From contig NZ_FWXS01000001.1 in NCBI RefSeq assembly GCF_900176425.1, forward strand, positions 496,001 to 560,000: DNA of 64,000 bases, read 5' to 3'. The notes under the pieces were generated by a model. The model was not told the origin of the DNA. It was given only the letters and a program-made list of their open reading frames with translations, and made no database searches. Of this stretch, positions 33,898-44,090 are shown piece after piece (position 1 is the first letter of the stretch; each line of letters starts with the position of its first letter). This DNA is from Moheibacter sediminis (GTDB lineage: Bacteria; Bacteroidota; Bacteroidia; Flavobacteriales; Weeksellaceae). Both the position numbers and the translations under genes were made by a program.

Positions 33898-34758
33898 ATG
33901 AAAAAAATACTTTTTCTGACAGATTTTTCAGAAGTAGCAAAGAACGCATTTTTATATGCCCTATCGCTTGCAGATAATTTTAACTCGGAATTGCACATTC
34001 TGCATATTACACCTATTATTGAACCGAAGACGGACGAGGAACGCTATCGGGTACACCCTTTGGCACAGATTTTCAACGATTCGCTGGAAAATGATGAGTG
34101 GAACGAATTTAAGACAGAAGCAAAAAAATTGGAGCAGTTGGCTCATAACAACAATAAGCTTCACGTTCCCGTAGAGTTCCATTTTGAAAATGGCTATTTC
34201 CAAGATGTAATTGAGAGCCATATCGTAGAAAAATCAATTGACCTGATTGTAATGGGTACGTCGGGGAATAACACTATAGACAAAAAACTGTTCGGCTCGC
34301 ACGCAGTAAGGCTGATTGACAGTGGTTTTGATATACCGATATTGGCAGTGCCTGCAAAAGCCGTTTTTACCTCTACGGGGGCGTTTGCCGTTGCGGTAAT
34401 GCTCGTTGAAAATGAATGTGTCATTATCAGGCGGATTGCCACAAAACTCTCCCCGTCAGAGACACCTTTAAAATGTGTACACATAGTCGATACAGAAGAA
34501 AAAGCTATGGCTGCACAACAAAAGAAAGCACATTGGCTTACAAATTTTGAGGGTCTTGATGTTCAGGTGGATATTGTTATTGATACGGATATAGAAGACG
34601 GCTTGACAAAGTATGTAGAAGATAACTATATCAATATCCTAAGCATCATACATAGACAATTACCCTTTATGAAAAGATTGTTCAATATAAACCATAGTAA
34701 AAGGCTGCTACGTCTTTCTGAAACGGCAATGCTGATATATAATGTAGAAGATAAATAA
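33898..34758 (+). CDS. Universal stress protein (UspA family), tandem-type
   Basis: This 286-residue protein has an N-terminal Usp domain ('KKILFLTDFSEVAKNAFLYALSLADNFNSELHILHI') with an ATP-loop-like 'VMGTSGNNTIDKKLFGSHAVRLI' near 116-138, then a second, degenerate Usp half. It is 10 bases before a second Usp gene. Usp proteins aid survival in stress; the partner is not known. Confidence 0.88.
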   Translation: MKKILFLTDFSEVAKNAFLYALSLADNFNSELHILHITPIIEPKTDEERYRVHPLAQIFNDSLENDEWNEFKTEAKKLEQLAHNNNKLHVPVEFHFENGYFQDVIESHIVEKSIDLIVMGTSGNNTIDKKLFGSHAVRLIDSGFDIPILAVPAKAVFTSTGAFAVAVMLVENECVIIRRIATKLSPSETPLKCVHIVDTEEKAMAAQQKKAHWLTNFEGLDVQVDIVIDTDIEDGLTKYVEDNYINILSIIHRQLPFMKRLFNINHSKRLLRLSETAMLIYNVEDK

Positions 34759-34768
34759 AACATTTGTT

Positions 34769-35599
34769 ATGGAAATAAAACCAAAAATTCTTTTGCCTGT
34801 TGATTTTTATTCAACATCAGACAATACTTTCTTATATGCAATAGCATTTGCAGAACAGTTCAATGCAGATGTTCATATACTAACCGTGTTGGAAGATACG
34901 GCTGAACCGGAACAAAACAATCAATTCAGAAAAGGGCTGAAAGAACGTGAAATAGAACTGTTCTATCAACAGATAAAAAGCTATAAGAATACTTCGGAAG
35001 TAAACCTTTCTTTCGGACTGACAAAGGAAAGTTTCACGGACGCAATCATTAACTATTTACAGAACAACGCGATAGATTTCCTGATAATCGGATATGACAC
35101 CAACGGAATAAAATCCAATTCACAAATTAGGCAGGAAATATCAGAGAAGAATTATAAAGTCAATGTGCCGATTATCATCGTTCCGGAAAAAGCTACTTTC
35201 AGTATAGAAAACAATATCGCTTTCGATGTACGACTACATAGTGAAGAATGTGAATTATTGAAAAAGCTCGCCGTTGATTTCAACAAAAAAGGCAGGTTAG
35301 TGCATTGTATACATATAGCAGACTCCCAAAAATCGTTTAACGAGGCGGTAGCTAAAAAAGATGCTTGGCTGAATAAGATTAATCAGACCAACCTAAGTTT
35401 GGATATACTCTTATCCAAAAATATAATGAACGGGCTAAAGAAGATAATTGAGAAATATAATATTCAGGTGCTCACTATGATAAACAGTTCTGCTAATGAA
35501 ATCCAGACCTTGCTAAGAACACAGGTGGAAGCCCTTACTGTGCTAAGTCCCAAAGCAGTTTATGTTTATATTTCTACTAATCAAAGAATTGATTTTTAA
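34769..35599 (+). CDS. Universal stress protein-like, second copy
   Basis: This 276-residue protein starts 'PKILLPVDFYSTSDNTFLYAIAFAEQFNADVHILTVLEDT', a Usp domain. Its loop 'IIGYDTNGIKSNSQIRQEISEKNYKVNVPIIIVPEK' lacks the G-2X-G-9X-G motif, so it probably does not bind ATP the usual way. It lies 8 bases before rteC1 and completes the stress module. Confidence 0.8.
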   Translation: MEIKPKILLPVDFYSTSDNTFLYAIAFAEQFNADVHILTVLEDTAEPEQNNQFRKGLKEREIELFYQQIKSYKNTSEVNLSFGLTKESFTDAIINYLQNNAIDFLIIGYDTNGIKSNSQIRQEISEKNYKVNVPIIIVPEKATFSIENNIAFDVRLHSEECELLKKLAVDFNKKGRLVHCIHIADSQKSFNEAVAKKDAWLNKINQTNLSLDILLSKNIMNGLKKIIEKYNIQVLTMINSSANEIQTLLRTQVEALTVLSPKAVYVYISTNQRIDF

Positions 35600-35607
35600 A
35601 TGGTATT

Positions 35608-36435
35608 ATGCTGGATAAATTTTATAATGAAACACTACATAAACTGGAAACGGCTATCAACGAATTGGAGATTGAAGCAGATAATTGCTCGATACAACGA
35701 GTTGAAGCCATAATTCAACTTATTATCCAAACCCTGTCCAAATTAAAGGAGTATGTTTTAAAACGAGGGTTTAAAAATACTGATGAGGAAATCCATTTTT
35801 TCAAACATCAGAAACCTGTCATTGTTTCAAAGCTGATTTATTACAATGCTATCTATAAAATAGAAAGCAAAAAGCCTTATGGTGCAAAGCGGATAAAGAA
35901 ATTTCTTAACAAAGAATTGAAAAAACTCAAAAAATTCTTTGACAACAATATTGACTTTTACAAGTATTACCGTAGTGGCAATTCTTTTCTTGATGAAAAT
36001 TTCTTTATTCGTGGAAAACACGATATAAGGATGTGGTTGGATACGTTTTATTTTGAGGCAGACCACCGTTTTTGCACTTCTCACGATTATAAGGTCGCCA
36101 AAATAATTGCCAATGACCTGATACAAGTTTATCTTGAAGACCAGCTAAATAGCAATCATAAAAAGGTATCTGATAGTTCTTCACTCCATTGGACAGGAAG
36201 TAAAACGGCATTGACCGAGTTGATTTATGCACTCTACGCACAAGGCGTATTCAACAACGGAAATACCGATATAAAATTGATTGCCAAAACATTTGAAACT
36301 GCCTTTAATATTGATTTGGGCGATTTCTATCATACATTTATGGAATTGAAAGCCCGAAAAATAAACCGTACCAAATTCCTCGACAGCCTGTGTGAAGCTC
36401 TGATAAAGAAAATGGACGAACAAGACGAGAGGTAA
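35608..36435 (+). CDS. rteC: RteC-family regulator, copy 1
   Basis: This 275-residue protein matches the RteC family: 'LSKLKEYVLKRGFKNTDEEIHFFKHQKPVIVSKLIYYNAIYKIESKKPYG', 'DFYKYYRSGNSFLDENFFIRGKHDIRMWLDTFYFEADHRFCTSHDYKVAKIIANDLI', and a C-terminal winged-helix-like 'WTGSKTALTELIYALYAQGVFNNGNTDIKLIAKTFETAFNIDLGDFYHTF'. In CTnDOT, RteC activates excision genes. A second copy is at 51767. Confidence 0.9.
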   Translation: MLDKFYNETLHKLETAINELEIEADNCSIQRVEAIIQLIIQTLSKLKEYVLKRGFKNTDEEIHFFKHQKPVIVSKLIYYNAIYKIESKKPYGAKRIKKFLNKELKKLKKFFDNNIDFYKYYRSGNSFLDENFFIRGKHDIRMWLDTFYFEADHRFCTSHDYKVAKIIANDLIQVYLEDQLNSNHKKVSDSSSLHWTGSKTALTELIYALYAQGVFNNGNTDIKLIAKTFETAFNIDLGDFYHTFMELKARKINRTKFLDSLCEALIKKMDEQDER

Positions 36436-36455
36436 TATTTTATAATACCCCTCGT
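36425..36455. terminator. Hairpin at the convergent end of rteC1 and the methylase-helicase gene
   Basis: ACGAGAGGTA (36425-36434) faces TACCCCTCGT (36446-36455) with one mismatch around an AT loop. It overlaps both gene ends, whose stops are 5 bases apart. Confidence 0.55.
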
Positions 36456-39400
36456 GGCAGATGAACGCCTTTTGTCCGAATAATACTTTCTGAAATCTTT
36501 GGTGTTTCTTGCTTTTTTTCGGTTTGCTCCGCAGGTTCTTGTTTTTGTTCCGGTTCGATAGATAGTTGTATCTTACGCTCAACAGTCGCTAATTCCGTTT
36601 TGAGTTCACTCAATCGGTTTTCCTTTGACCACGTACCATTAACGACCTCCTGAAGTATCGGAATATCTTTTTGGAACTCGGCAATATTGTCCTGTTCTTT
36701 TTTAATAAACGACGGCAGTTTTTCCAATGCCCTTAAAAAATTTAAAGAGGCGGTTTCGGGGTCTTTTGCAATTACCCCGAAATTGTGGTTGTATTTAATG
36801 TTACCCTCTCCCTGTATGAAAAATCGGTTTACCCGAATATCTACGCCGTCTTTTTCCGACATTTCCGTTTTGACGATAAGCTGAAAGCCGTACAAGCTGC
36901 CAATTTCCTGATAATCCCCGCCTGTTCGGGCTTTTTCTGCAATTTCATTGAGCTTTGTACCGATTTGTTTTGCATTAGCGTTGGACGATAAGCCGTCTAA
37001 CTGAACAGGGTTTAAAACTATGCCGTCCTGCCGTTTTTGTATGCGTTGTTGTAAATTATCCCAATCCGTTGTCATTCGGTTCAGGCGTGATTGAGCTGCG
37101 TTAAATTCTTCCTTATAGTTTTCCAATTTGGATTTAGCACTATACTTGGAACGGTTAAACGCTTGCTTTTCGCTTTCCAATCCGGCAATCTGTTTTTCAA
37201 CCCTCGCTTTATCCAGCAGGTCAGTATTTCCCGACAGGATTGCCACATATTCCGAAAAGTTCATTCCTGATTTCTCGTCCATACTGCCCTCGTCAATGGT
37301 GCGTTTGCCGAGATTATTGGATTTTAATTGGTCGATAAAAAGCTGTTTGTTAAACAACAGGTTGAATTTATAGCTATCCAGCGATTTTTCAACGGCGTAA
37401 ATAATGACATCTACTTTATTGTTGTTGAAGTGCTTGGCAATTTCATTGCCCTTGCGGACTGCCCGACCGTCACGCTGGGCAAGGTCGGACGGTCGCCACG
37501 GCGTATCTAAATGATGAACGGCAACAGCCCTTTTCTGTGCATTTACGCCTGTTCCGAGCATACTCGTTGAGCCGAACAGCACACGGATTGTACCGTCGTT
37601 CATTCCCTTGATAAGTGCCTTACGTTGCCTGTCTGTTTTGGCTTCCTGAATAAAACGGATTTCATTCGCAGGTATATTGTGGTCTTCCACGAGCTTGCGT
37701 TTGATTTCGGAGTACACATTCCATTCATTCGGTTTGTAAGTACCTAAATCCGAGAAAACGAATTGCGTTCCTTTTTGTGCGTTGAATTTGTTGTAATATT
37801 TCGCAATATTGTTGGCACAGTGAGAGGCTTTGTTATCAGGGTGGTCTTCGTAGATACCGCTTACCATTCGCATATCCAAAGACATCTTACGGGCATAGTC
37901 CGTAGCGATAAGCATCTTTGCTTTTTCCTCTGATTTGGATAGCGGTGCTCTGCCGAGTAATTGCCCTTTGCCTGTTTTGGCAAACTCCATTAGGTTTTGA
38001 ATAAACTCCTCTTGGTCTGGAGTAGGCGGTATATTGTAAAATATCTCGTTCTTTTCGGGGCGGTCAATCCCAATCATTTCCGCAGTACGATAATCTGTAA
38101 TTTCGGAATAGAATTGAGCCAGTTCCGGCACTTTGATAAAGTAACGGAACCGCTCCTTTGCCACGATGTTATTCGCCACCGAAAACTCATAATCGGTTGT
38201 TTTCTTGGCATAGATTGCCGCCCACGCATCAAAAGAATTGATGCCCTGTTTTGCCAATGCCCGTGGTCGTAGGTATTTAAAAAGTAGGTATAATTCAGTA
38301 AGCGAATTACTAATGGTCGTACCCGAAAGGAAAGTTGCACCCATATCTGCTTGAGTTCGTTCCTGAATGGTACGGATAGCAAAAAGCAGGTTCATCGCTT
38401 TTTGGCTTCCTTGTTGATTGCCCAATCCCGCAACCCTTGAATGTCTTGTATTGAACATCAGGTTTTTAAATTGATGACTTTCATCAATAAATAAATGATC
38501 GATACCCATCATTTTGAAATCCACAATATCATCTTTGCGGTTTTCAATATCGTGTTGTAGGGTTTTGAGCTTTACTTCAAGATTTTCCTTTTGCTTTTCC
38601 GCACCTTTGAGCATCCATTGGGTTATTTCATCGCCCTGACTTCGCATCACGTCAAGGTTTTCCTCCACTGTATCCAATTCGTTTTGCAGGATTTCCTTTT
38701 GTATTTCTGGCGATTGGGGAATCATTCCGAATTGGTCGTGCGTGAGTATCACACAATCCCATTCGTTGTTTTTTATATCGCCAAAAATCCGCAGGCGTTT
38801 TTCAGGTGTAAAATCATCAATGCCCGGATAGAGGATTTTGGCGTGAGGATAAGCGGTGCGGTAGGCTTCAGCTATTTCAGGAATATTGGCTTTCAATCCG
38901 ATAATCATCGGTTTATGAGCCATTCCCAAACGCTTCATTTCCTGTGCTGCCGTACACATAATCAACGTCTTTCCTGCACCTACTTCGTGGTCGCAGATAG
39001 CACCGTTATTCAGTTTTATCATCCATACCGCATCCTTTTGGCTCGAATACAGATCTTCAATACCTAATCCTTTGCGATCCAATCCCGGAAACTCCTGATG
39101 TGAGCCGTCATAGTCCGGTCGCACAAAACAGTTAAAGGTGTCGTTGTATTGGTCGGTCAGCCTTGTTTTGAACTCATCGTTTTGGGCGTGAAGCCAATCG
39201 GTAAAGGAGGTACGGATTTCGTCAATCTTGGTATTCGCCATTTGTATGGCTTCCATATCCCGCACCTTGACATCTTTGCCATCAACCGTTATTGTTTTTG
39301 AAATATCGGGTGTGGTATTGACAAGGGCGTGTTTGAACAGGGCAATCCCGTCATACGTCCGGCTTTGGGCTTTGACCGCATATTTATCCCAAATATGTAC

Positions 39401-41821
39401 GTTCTTCTGTTTGCAGGTTACGGAAAAGTCATCGGCACTATCGGCATAATGGATATGCACTTCTGCCTCGAACAAGTACGAAGCAAATCGGGCGTAAATG
39501 CCTGTGGGTATCCAACGTTCGCCGAGATTAAAATCGAGTTCCTCAAATTCGATACGTCTTGGTCTTGCTTCCTCTAATACGGTAAGGCTTTCTTTGGCTT
39601 GGGCATCATCGGGATTGTTTTCGAGGTAGGCTCTTACTTCATTGGCTTTCTCCACTACGTTACCTGCAATCCAGCGTTCGGATATTTCATATTCCTTTTG
39701 CAATGGATTGTAGTAGATGCGACCGTGTAAGGCTTCTTTTAAAGCATCGTCCGTCATACCGCTGATTTCGGACATATAGTCCAAATCCACGCTTCCGTAT
39801 TTGTTCAGCGAAGCCGCTAAGGCTTCTTCGGGATTGTCCGTTGCTATGGTTGCGGTTGAAAAACTTACAGGGCGGTTGAATATATCTGCCTTATGTACCA
39901 CACCACCAATGACACGCTCCAAATAGGGCATTTCTTTACCTGCACTGTCCGTTTTGATAAGTTCGATATTTTTAGCATCGTTGAGATTTCCGTATCTTTT
40001 TACAAAGGCATCGTAAAGGCTGTTAAGAGTTTCCCTTTCTTCTTTATGTTCGGTGTGCAGTTCCGCTTCTTTGTTGTAAAGCTGTTGGTAAACATCACGT
40101 ACAGCTATGTACGCTTCGGCTCTTGCTTTCTGCAAGGACGGTAGTTGCAAAGGGTGGAAAACAGCCGTACCGTCTGCGGTATCTATATCTTGCAGATGAC
40201 CGACCCAACCGTTATCCACGACAAGGCAGTCGTTTCGGTGGAACGATTGCAGTTCGCCACTGTACGGAGCAGGTTCGGGAATAGTATTGGAAACGGTTAC
40301 GGGAATGGCTGGGGTGTCCGCTTGGCCATTCCCATTGGTTTGTGAAAACAAATCGCCAATGGCTACCTGTTTTTTACCGTTTATTTGTGTTGTGCCGATG
40401 GGATTTGAGGGTGGCTGTATATACGACTGTTGCATTCCTCCGCTGAACAAATTGGTTTGACGATCTGTTCTACCTTGTCTTTTTTTAGCGGTTTGCCTTT
40501 TGGCTTGCGTGGTACTTTTGGCTGGGGCAACCACCATTACAGGCTTATCCTCATTTTCAAACAGGTCAAATATGCTCAACTGTTTTAGTTCCTGCGGGCT
40601 TTCCCGATGAATTACCGGAGTTGGTGCAGGTTGTGGCTTTTGCTGAATGATAACAGGCTCATCGTTGCGTTCGCCTTTGTACAAATCCAAATTCAGGTGC
40701 TTTCCAAAATCTTCGGAAAGCATTTGTTTGAGGTCTTTGGCAATTCCGGCAACGCCGTCTTTGTGTGTATAAATTAAGGCAGGCTGTCCGTAAGGGTCGG
40801 TATCTATTTTAAGGTCAGTATGGATAACCCTCGTACCATTGCGAAAAAAAGCATTGCTTGGCGTATTGTATTTGGTCTGTTTGCTTTGGCAAAACAGTTC
40901 TTCCGTTTCGGTCAGACCTTGTTTTGCCGTATTCTTTTGCAGGATTATCAAATCACTTCCAACTTCCGTACCTGCATATTCCGTAAAGAGGTCATTGGGC
41001 AGTCGGACAACCGAAACCAAATTATTGTTTTCCATCAACGCCCTGCGTATCGGCTCATTCTTCGGGCTGTTCAAAACACCTTGAGAGGTAATGAACACCT
41101 GTAAACCGCCCTCACGGAGCATAAAATTTCCTTTCAGAAAGAAGTAGTTGTGAACACTTCTCGCAGCTTGAACTTTTGCATCGTTCTTACTTCGAGAAAA
41201 TGAAAGGTCGAATACAGAGGTGTCGCCAAAGGGAATATTACTTGCGACTATATCATAGCTATTTTGTTCCTTGTCGGGGATTTCCTCAAAACCACTTATA
41301 CGAATAGTACTTTCGGGATAAAGGTGTTTTAAAATTTTGCCTGTCAGCAAATCCTTTTCGTAAGCGGTAATTTTGGGTAGTTGGTTTTCGGAAAAGGATT
41401 GAATAAACGAGCCGATACCTGCGGAGGGTTCGAGGAATTTTTGAATGTTCACACCACTTTCACGCAAGGTTTCGGAAATCGCATCAATGACCTGTGGTGG
41501 AGTGTAAAAAGCCGTCAATACCGAGCTTTTCATACTGTCCACATATCTACGGTATTGCTTATCGTCTTCGGAATTTTCTTTGAGTAATTGGTGGAGTTCC
41601 TGTGTAATGGGGAATAAATCGTGGTCGGTTTTCCGCCAATGGTTGATGTCTGTTTCGTCCGCTATGGGGTTCAGCACGAATTTAAGACCACCAAATCCGC
41701 TATAACGCATCAATGACAGTCTTTCGCCTACGGTGGCTTGTCGTTTCTCCTTTTCCAATGTAAAAGCAATCCGCAGGGCATCAATGTTCTGTTGGAGATA
41801 TTGCTTTTTACTGAAGCCCAT
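36440..41821 (-). CDS. Giant N6-adenine methylase / SNF2-type helicase fusion
   Basis: This 1793-residue protein is the largest in the window. The N-terminal methylase has motif I '[15 protein letters not shown]' near 132 and motif IV '[15 protein letters not shown]' (NPPF-type, here NIPF) near 190. After a low-complexity linker the SNF2-like helicase has '[14 protein letters not shown]' near 945, '[12 protein letters not shown]' near 1108, and motif VI '[24 protein letters not shown]' near 1440. A coiled coil ends it. Such polyvalent fusions in mobile elements may protect incoming DNA from host restriction; that is inference. It overlaps DUF1896 by 14 bases. Confidence 0.93.
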   Translation of the reverse strand: MGFSKKQYLQQNIDALRIAFTLEKEKRQATVGERLSLMRYSGFGGLKFVLNPIADETDINHWRKTDHDLFPITQELHQLLKENSEDDKQYRRYVDSMKSSVLTAFYTPPQVIDAISETLRESGVNIQKFLEPSAGIGSFIQSFSENQLPKITAYEKDLLTGKILKHLYPESTIRISGFEEIPDKEQNSYDIVASNIPFGDTSVFDLSFSRSKNDAKVQAARSVHNYFFLKGNFMLREGGLQVFITSQGVLNSPKNEPIRRALMENNNLVSVVRLPNDLFTEYAGTEVGSDLIILQKNTAKQGLTETEELFCQSKQTKYNTPSNAFFRNGTRVIHTDLKIDTDPYGQPALIYTHKDGVAGIAKDLKQMLSEDFGKHLNLDLYKGERNDEPVIIQQKPQPAPTPVIHRESPQELKQLSIFDLFENEDKPVMVVAPAKSTTQAKRQTAKKRQGRTDRQTNLFSGGMQQSYIQPPSNPIGTTQINGKKQVAIGDLFSQTNGNGQADTPAIPVTVSNTIPEPAPYSGELQSFHRNDCLVVDNGWVGHLQDIDTADGTAVFHPLQLPSLQKARAEAYIAVRDVYQQLYNKEAELHTEHKEERETLNSLYDAFVKRYGNLNDAKNIELIKTDSAGKEMPYLERVIGGVVHKADIFNRPVSFSTATIATDNPEEALAASLNKYGSVDLDYMSEISGMTDDALKEALHGRIYYNPLQKEYEISERWIAGNVVEKANEVRAYLENNPDDAQAKESLTVLEEARPRRIEFEELDFNLGERWIPTGIYARFASYLFEAEVHIHYADSADDFSVTCKQKNVHIWDKYAVKAQSRTYDGIALFKHALVNTTPDISKTITVDGKDVKVRDMEAIQMANTKIDEIRTSFTDWLHAQNDEFKTRLTDQYNDTFNCFVRPDYDGSHQEFPGLDRKGLGIEDLYSSQKDAVWMIKLNNGAICDHEVGAGKTLIMCTAAQEMKRLGMAHKPMIIGLKANIPEIAEAYRTAYPHAKILYPGIDDFTPEKRLRIFGDIKNNEWDCVILTHDQFGMIPQSPEIQKEILQNELDTVEENLDVMRSQGDEITQWMLKGAEKQKENLEVKLKTLQHDIENRKDDIVDFKMMGIDHLFIDESHQFKNLMFNTRHSRVAGLGNQQGSQKAMNLLFAIRTIQERTQADMGATFLSGTTISNSLTELYLLFKYLRPRALAKQGINSFDAWAAIYAKKTTDYEFSVANNIVAKERFRYFIKVPELAQFYSEITDYRTAEMIGIDRPEKNEIFYNIPPTPDQEEFIQNLMEFAKTGKGQLLGRAPLSKSEEKAKMLIATDYARKMSLDMRMVSGIYEDHPDNKASHCANNIAKYYNKFNAQKGTQFVFSDLGTYKPNEWNVYSEIKRKLVEDHNIPANEIRFIQEAKTDRQRKALIKGMNDGTIRVLFGSTSMLGTGVNAQKRAVAVHHLDTPWRPSDLAQRDGRAVRKGNEIAKHFNNNKVDVIIYAVEKSLDSYKFNLLFNKQLFIDQLKSNNLGKRTIDEGSMDEKSGMNFSEYVAILSGNTDLLDKARVEKQIAGLESEKQAFNRSKYSAKSKLENYKEEFNAAQSRLNRMTTDWDNLQQRIQKRQDGIVLNPVQLDGLSSNANAKQIGTKLNEIAEKARTGGDYQEIGSLYGFQLIVKTEMSEKDGVDIRVNRFFIQGEGNIKYNHNFGVIAKDPETASLNFLRALEKLPSFIKKEQDNIAEFQKDIPILQEVVNGTWSKENRLSELKTELATVERKIQLSIEPEQKQEPAEQTEKKQETPKISESIIRTKGVHLPRGVL

Positions 41822-42245
41822 TTTCTTCTATCCATATTGCGATGGCTCCGGTTGTTTCGGTGTAGAGCAGGTCAAACTCATAACCGTATGCGAAATCATC
41901 TGTTAGTTCATATCGGGCAAAAACAGGTTCACAGACAGGGAGCATTTTAAGGGCGAACGGTCGCAGTTCCTCGTCTGCCATTACGGTATCAAATTCATTG
42001 CAGACCACTTGAAAAACCGTATCAAACTTGGAGAAGTGCAAACCCTCGAAAAGAATGTGATTGGCAATCTCGTTGCATTGCTCAATCGGGTTTCCTGCCC
42101 TAAAAGCACCCTCATAGGCATTGGAAGCCCACGAAGAACGTTGGTGGATAAATTTTTGGTCGTGTGCCTTTTCGGGGAAGCTACTGTTTAGTAATTCCTG
42201 CAATCGTAATCTGAAATACGATAGGTCTTTTTGTTGTGTATCCAT
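41808..42245 (-). CDS. DUF1896 protein
   Basis: This 145-residue protein has '[76 protein letters not shown]', which matches DUF1896, a small family that precedes the methylase-helicase gene in Bacteroidota elements. Function is not known. It overlaps the next gene by 14 bases, so the two are co-translated. GGC array f is 72 bases upstream. Confidence 0.85.
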   Translation of the reverse strand: MDTQQKDLSYFRLRLQELLNSSFPEKAHDQKFIHQRSSWASNAYEGAFRAGNPIEQCNEIANHILFEGLHFSKFDTVFQVVCNEFDTVMADEELRPFALKMLPVCEPVFARYELTDDFAYGYEFDLLYTETTGAIAIWIEENGLQ

Positions 42246-42316
42246 ATTATAAATTTTGTTTAGATTTTTGATGAAAACCTAAAATTATAGAAGCAGATAA
42301 GAGCCTTTGCAGATGT

Positions 42317-42356
42317 GGCAGGGTTTGGCGTTGAGAGGTAGGATTTGGCGTAAGTA
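42317..42356 (-). promoter_or_regulatory. GGC repeat array f, upstream of DUF1896 operon
   Basis: GGC at 42317 and 42327, GGT at 42337 and GGC at 42347 on the + strand give four units with a 10-base step, 72 bases from the minus-strand start at 42245. Confidence 0.7.
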
Positions 42357-42378
42357 TATTAAGAGAGAGGGATTTATT

Positions 42379-42397
42379 TTGTATTTTTGTAATACAA
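42379..42397 (+). promoter_or_regulatory. Inverted repeat over a -7 box before the ABC-3C cassette
   Basis: TTGTATT (42379-42385) and AATACAA (42391-42397) form an inverted repeat with 5 bases between. TATTTTTG at 42382-42389 inside it fits TAnnTTTG. It is 113 bases before the first cassette ATG. No good -33 TTG is seen at standard spacing. Confidence 0.4.
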
Positions 42398-42509
42398 GTA
42401 TACTCTAACAATTAAATCATAACACGCAGGATATGTATTAGGGTAGGTAGTTGTAAACTTAAAAAACTGAACAAATACAAAATGGGCTGATAAAAACATA
42501 AACTGTGAA

Positions 42510-43634
42510 ATGAATGAAACTTTAGATAATGACTCAACGAAAAAGCAATTAGGATTTGAATACCAAAAGTTAGTTGCATTAGAGTATTGCTTAAATGCTA
42601 AAAATGGTGAACATGTCTATATTGAATGCTTCGGAGATGTTCAATATGGAACTGAATCTATTGAAGTTAAGCATCATGAAGGAGAATCAAACCTTACCAG
42701 TAACTCTGTAGATGTTTGGAAGACCTTGAAAAACCTTGTTGTAGAATATGAAAAACTGAAGTCGAATGACAAGTTTATTCTCCATACTACGCAAAATGTG
42801 CCAAGTGACAGTATTTTTCACGACTGGAGTCAACTCACCAAAACTGTCAAATATAAAAAACTAAAGGATCATGCTATTTCAGCCACTTCTAAACCCTTTA
42901 AAGATGTAATTTTTGATGCCAAAACTATATCTAAGACTGATTTTTTAAGGATTTTAGATAAGTTTTTTATTAATAGTGGCGAACCTAAAGTTGATGAAAT
43001 ATTGGCTCAACTAAAAGAACATACAACATTCAAATTAATAGATGATAAATTAAGAAGTTCTGCAATAGGTGTGCTTCAGCAATGGATTATTGAGAAAGCT
43101 ATTGATGATTCAAACAAATGGGAAATTAATATAACTGACTTCAATTCAGATATGCGATTCAGTCTATCAAAGTTCACTAAAGATCATATTCCCTTTCCAT
43201 CTATTAAAGAACCAGGTCAACATGATTCAGATTTGACTAAGGGCTATAAATTTATTGAAAAATTGAATGCTATATCAATAAAGAAAAACGATTTACATCA
43301 GGCATTTCAAGATTACGTTAGATCGGAAGAGGCTTACGAAGAAATTCTAAAAATAAATCCTACTCTAAAAGACAATATAATAGTTTATGAAGCAGAGATC
43401 AATTCTGCTATTCAAACAGAAAAAAGTGCTGCCTCTTATCATTTATCAGACGAGTCATTTAAAGATAACTCTCATATTAAAAAGTCGCAAGAAGTTTATT
43501 TTAAGTGTATTACAAATACTCATAGTGAAATTTCGGGTTTTAATGGAACTCAAAGATTTTTTCGAAATGGTAGAATTCAAAATATTAATGAAACCAGTGA
43601 TTTTGAATGGTTATATAAAGAAACTGATTTATGA
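42510..43634 (+). CDS. ABC-3C/Lamassu-like nuclease-type component
   Basis: This 374-residue protein has an N-terminal PD-(D/E)xK-like pattern: 'GFEYQKLVALEYCLNA' (helix with E17, Q19), D43 in 'ECFGDVQYG', then E52-x-K54 in 'SIEVKHHEGE', like the DUF4297/Cap4 nuclease core. The rest is a helical domain with 'GVLQQWIIEKAIDDSNKW' and a C-terminal 'ISGFNGTQRFFRNGRIQNI' such as in ABC three-component CTD proteins. It overlaps the next gene by 4 bases (ATGA). It would be the DNA-cutting effector; this is inference from architecture. Confidence 0.75.
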   Translation: MNETLDNDSTKKQLGFEYQKLVALEYCLNAKNGEHVYIECFGDVQYGTESIEVKHHEGESNLTSNSVDVWKTLKNLVVEYEKLKSNDKFILHTTQNVPSDSIFHDWSQLTKTVKYKKLKDHAISATSKPFKDVIFDAKTISKTDFLRILDKFFINSGEPKVDEILAQLKEHTTFKLIDDKLRSSAIGVLQQWIIEKAIDDSNKWEINITDFNSDMRFSLSKFTKDHIPFPSIKEPGQHDSDLTKGYKFIEKLNAISIKKNDLHQAFQDYVRSEEAYEEILKINPTLKDNIIVYEAEINSAIQTEKSAASYHLSDESFKDNSHIKKSQEVYFKCITNTHSEISGFNGTQRFFRNGRIQNINETSDFEWLYKETDL

Positions 43635-44086
43635 ATATAGCTCAAACAGAAAAAATCCTTTTTAGTCCATTATTTACATCAAAATTATTACTGATGGCTT
43701 TAGTCGGTGCAAATAATAATAAACTAAAAGTAGAACTTATCTATTATATTCTCCCACTGATATACAACGATACAATTAAAAGTAAACTTGTAAAAAGTAA
43801 TGCAAAGAGTACATTTAATACGTTTTTAAATTCTGAAGTTAAGATGGAACTAATCGTCATCGAAACTCTACTAACTAATTATAAGAAGAAGACTAAAGAA
43901 GCTTTGATTACATTATCAAATATCTACAATATCGAAATTTCAGATTACTTAATATTGGTACAAGGGCAGAATGAAAGTTATACAGGAGAGAAAGACCCTA
44001 TCCTAAGAGAATATTATAAAGCAGCGTTTAATTTAGGTTCAATTCTTTCTAAAGAAGACCATAAGACAATTTTTTTTAATTTATAA
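43631..44086 (+). CDS. ABC-3C middle component (small protein)
   Basis: This 151-residue protein has no strong motif. It starts 'MNIAQTEKILFSPLFTSKLLLMALVGANNNKLKVELIYYILPLIYN' and includes 'FNTFLNSEVKMELIVIETLLTNYKKKTKEALITLSNIYNIEISDYLILV', an all-helical pattern. Its size, place between nuclease-type and ATPase genes, and start 'spfks' style match ABC-3C middle components, which bridge effector and ATPase. It starts within the stop of gene 1 and ends 4 bases before gene 3. Confidence 0.7.
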   Translation: MNIAQTEKILFSPLFTSKLLLMALVGANNNKLKVELIYYILPLIYNDTIKSKLVKSNAKSTFNTFLNSEVKMELIVIETLLTNYKKKTKEALITLSNIYNIEISDYLILVQGQNESYTGEKDPILREYYKAAFNLGSILSKEDHKTIFFNL

Positions 44087-44090
44087 AATT

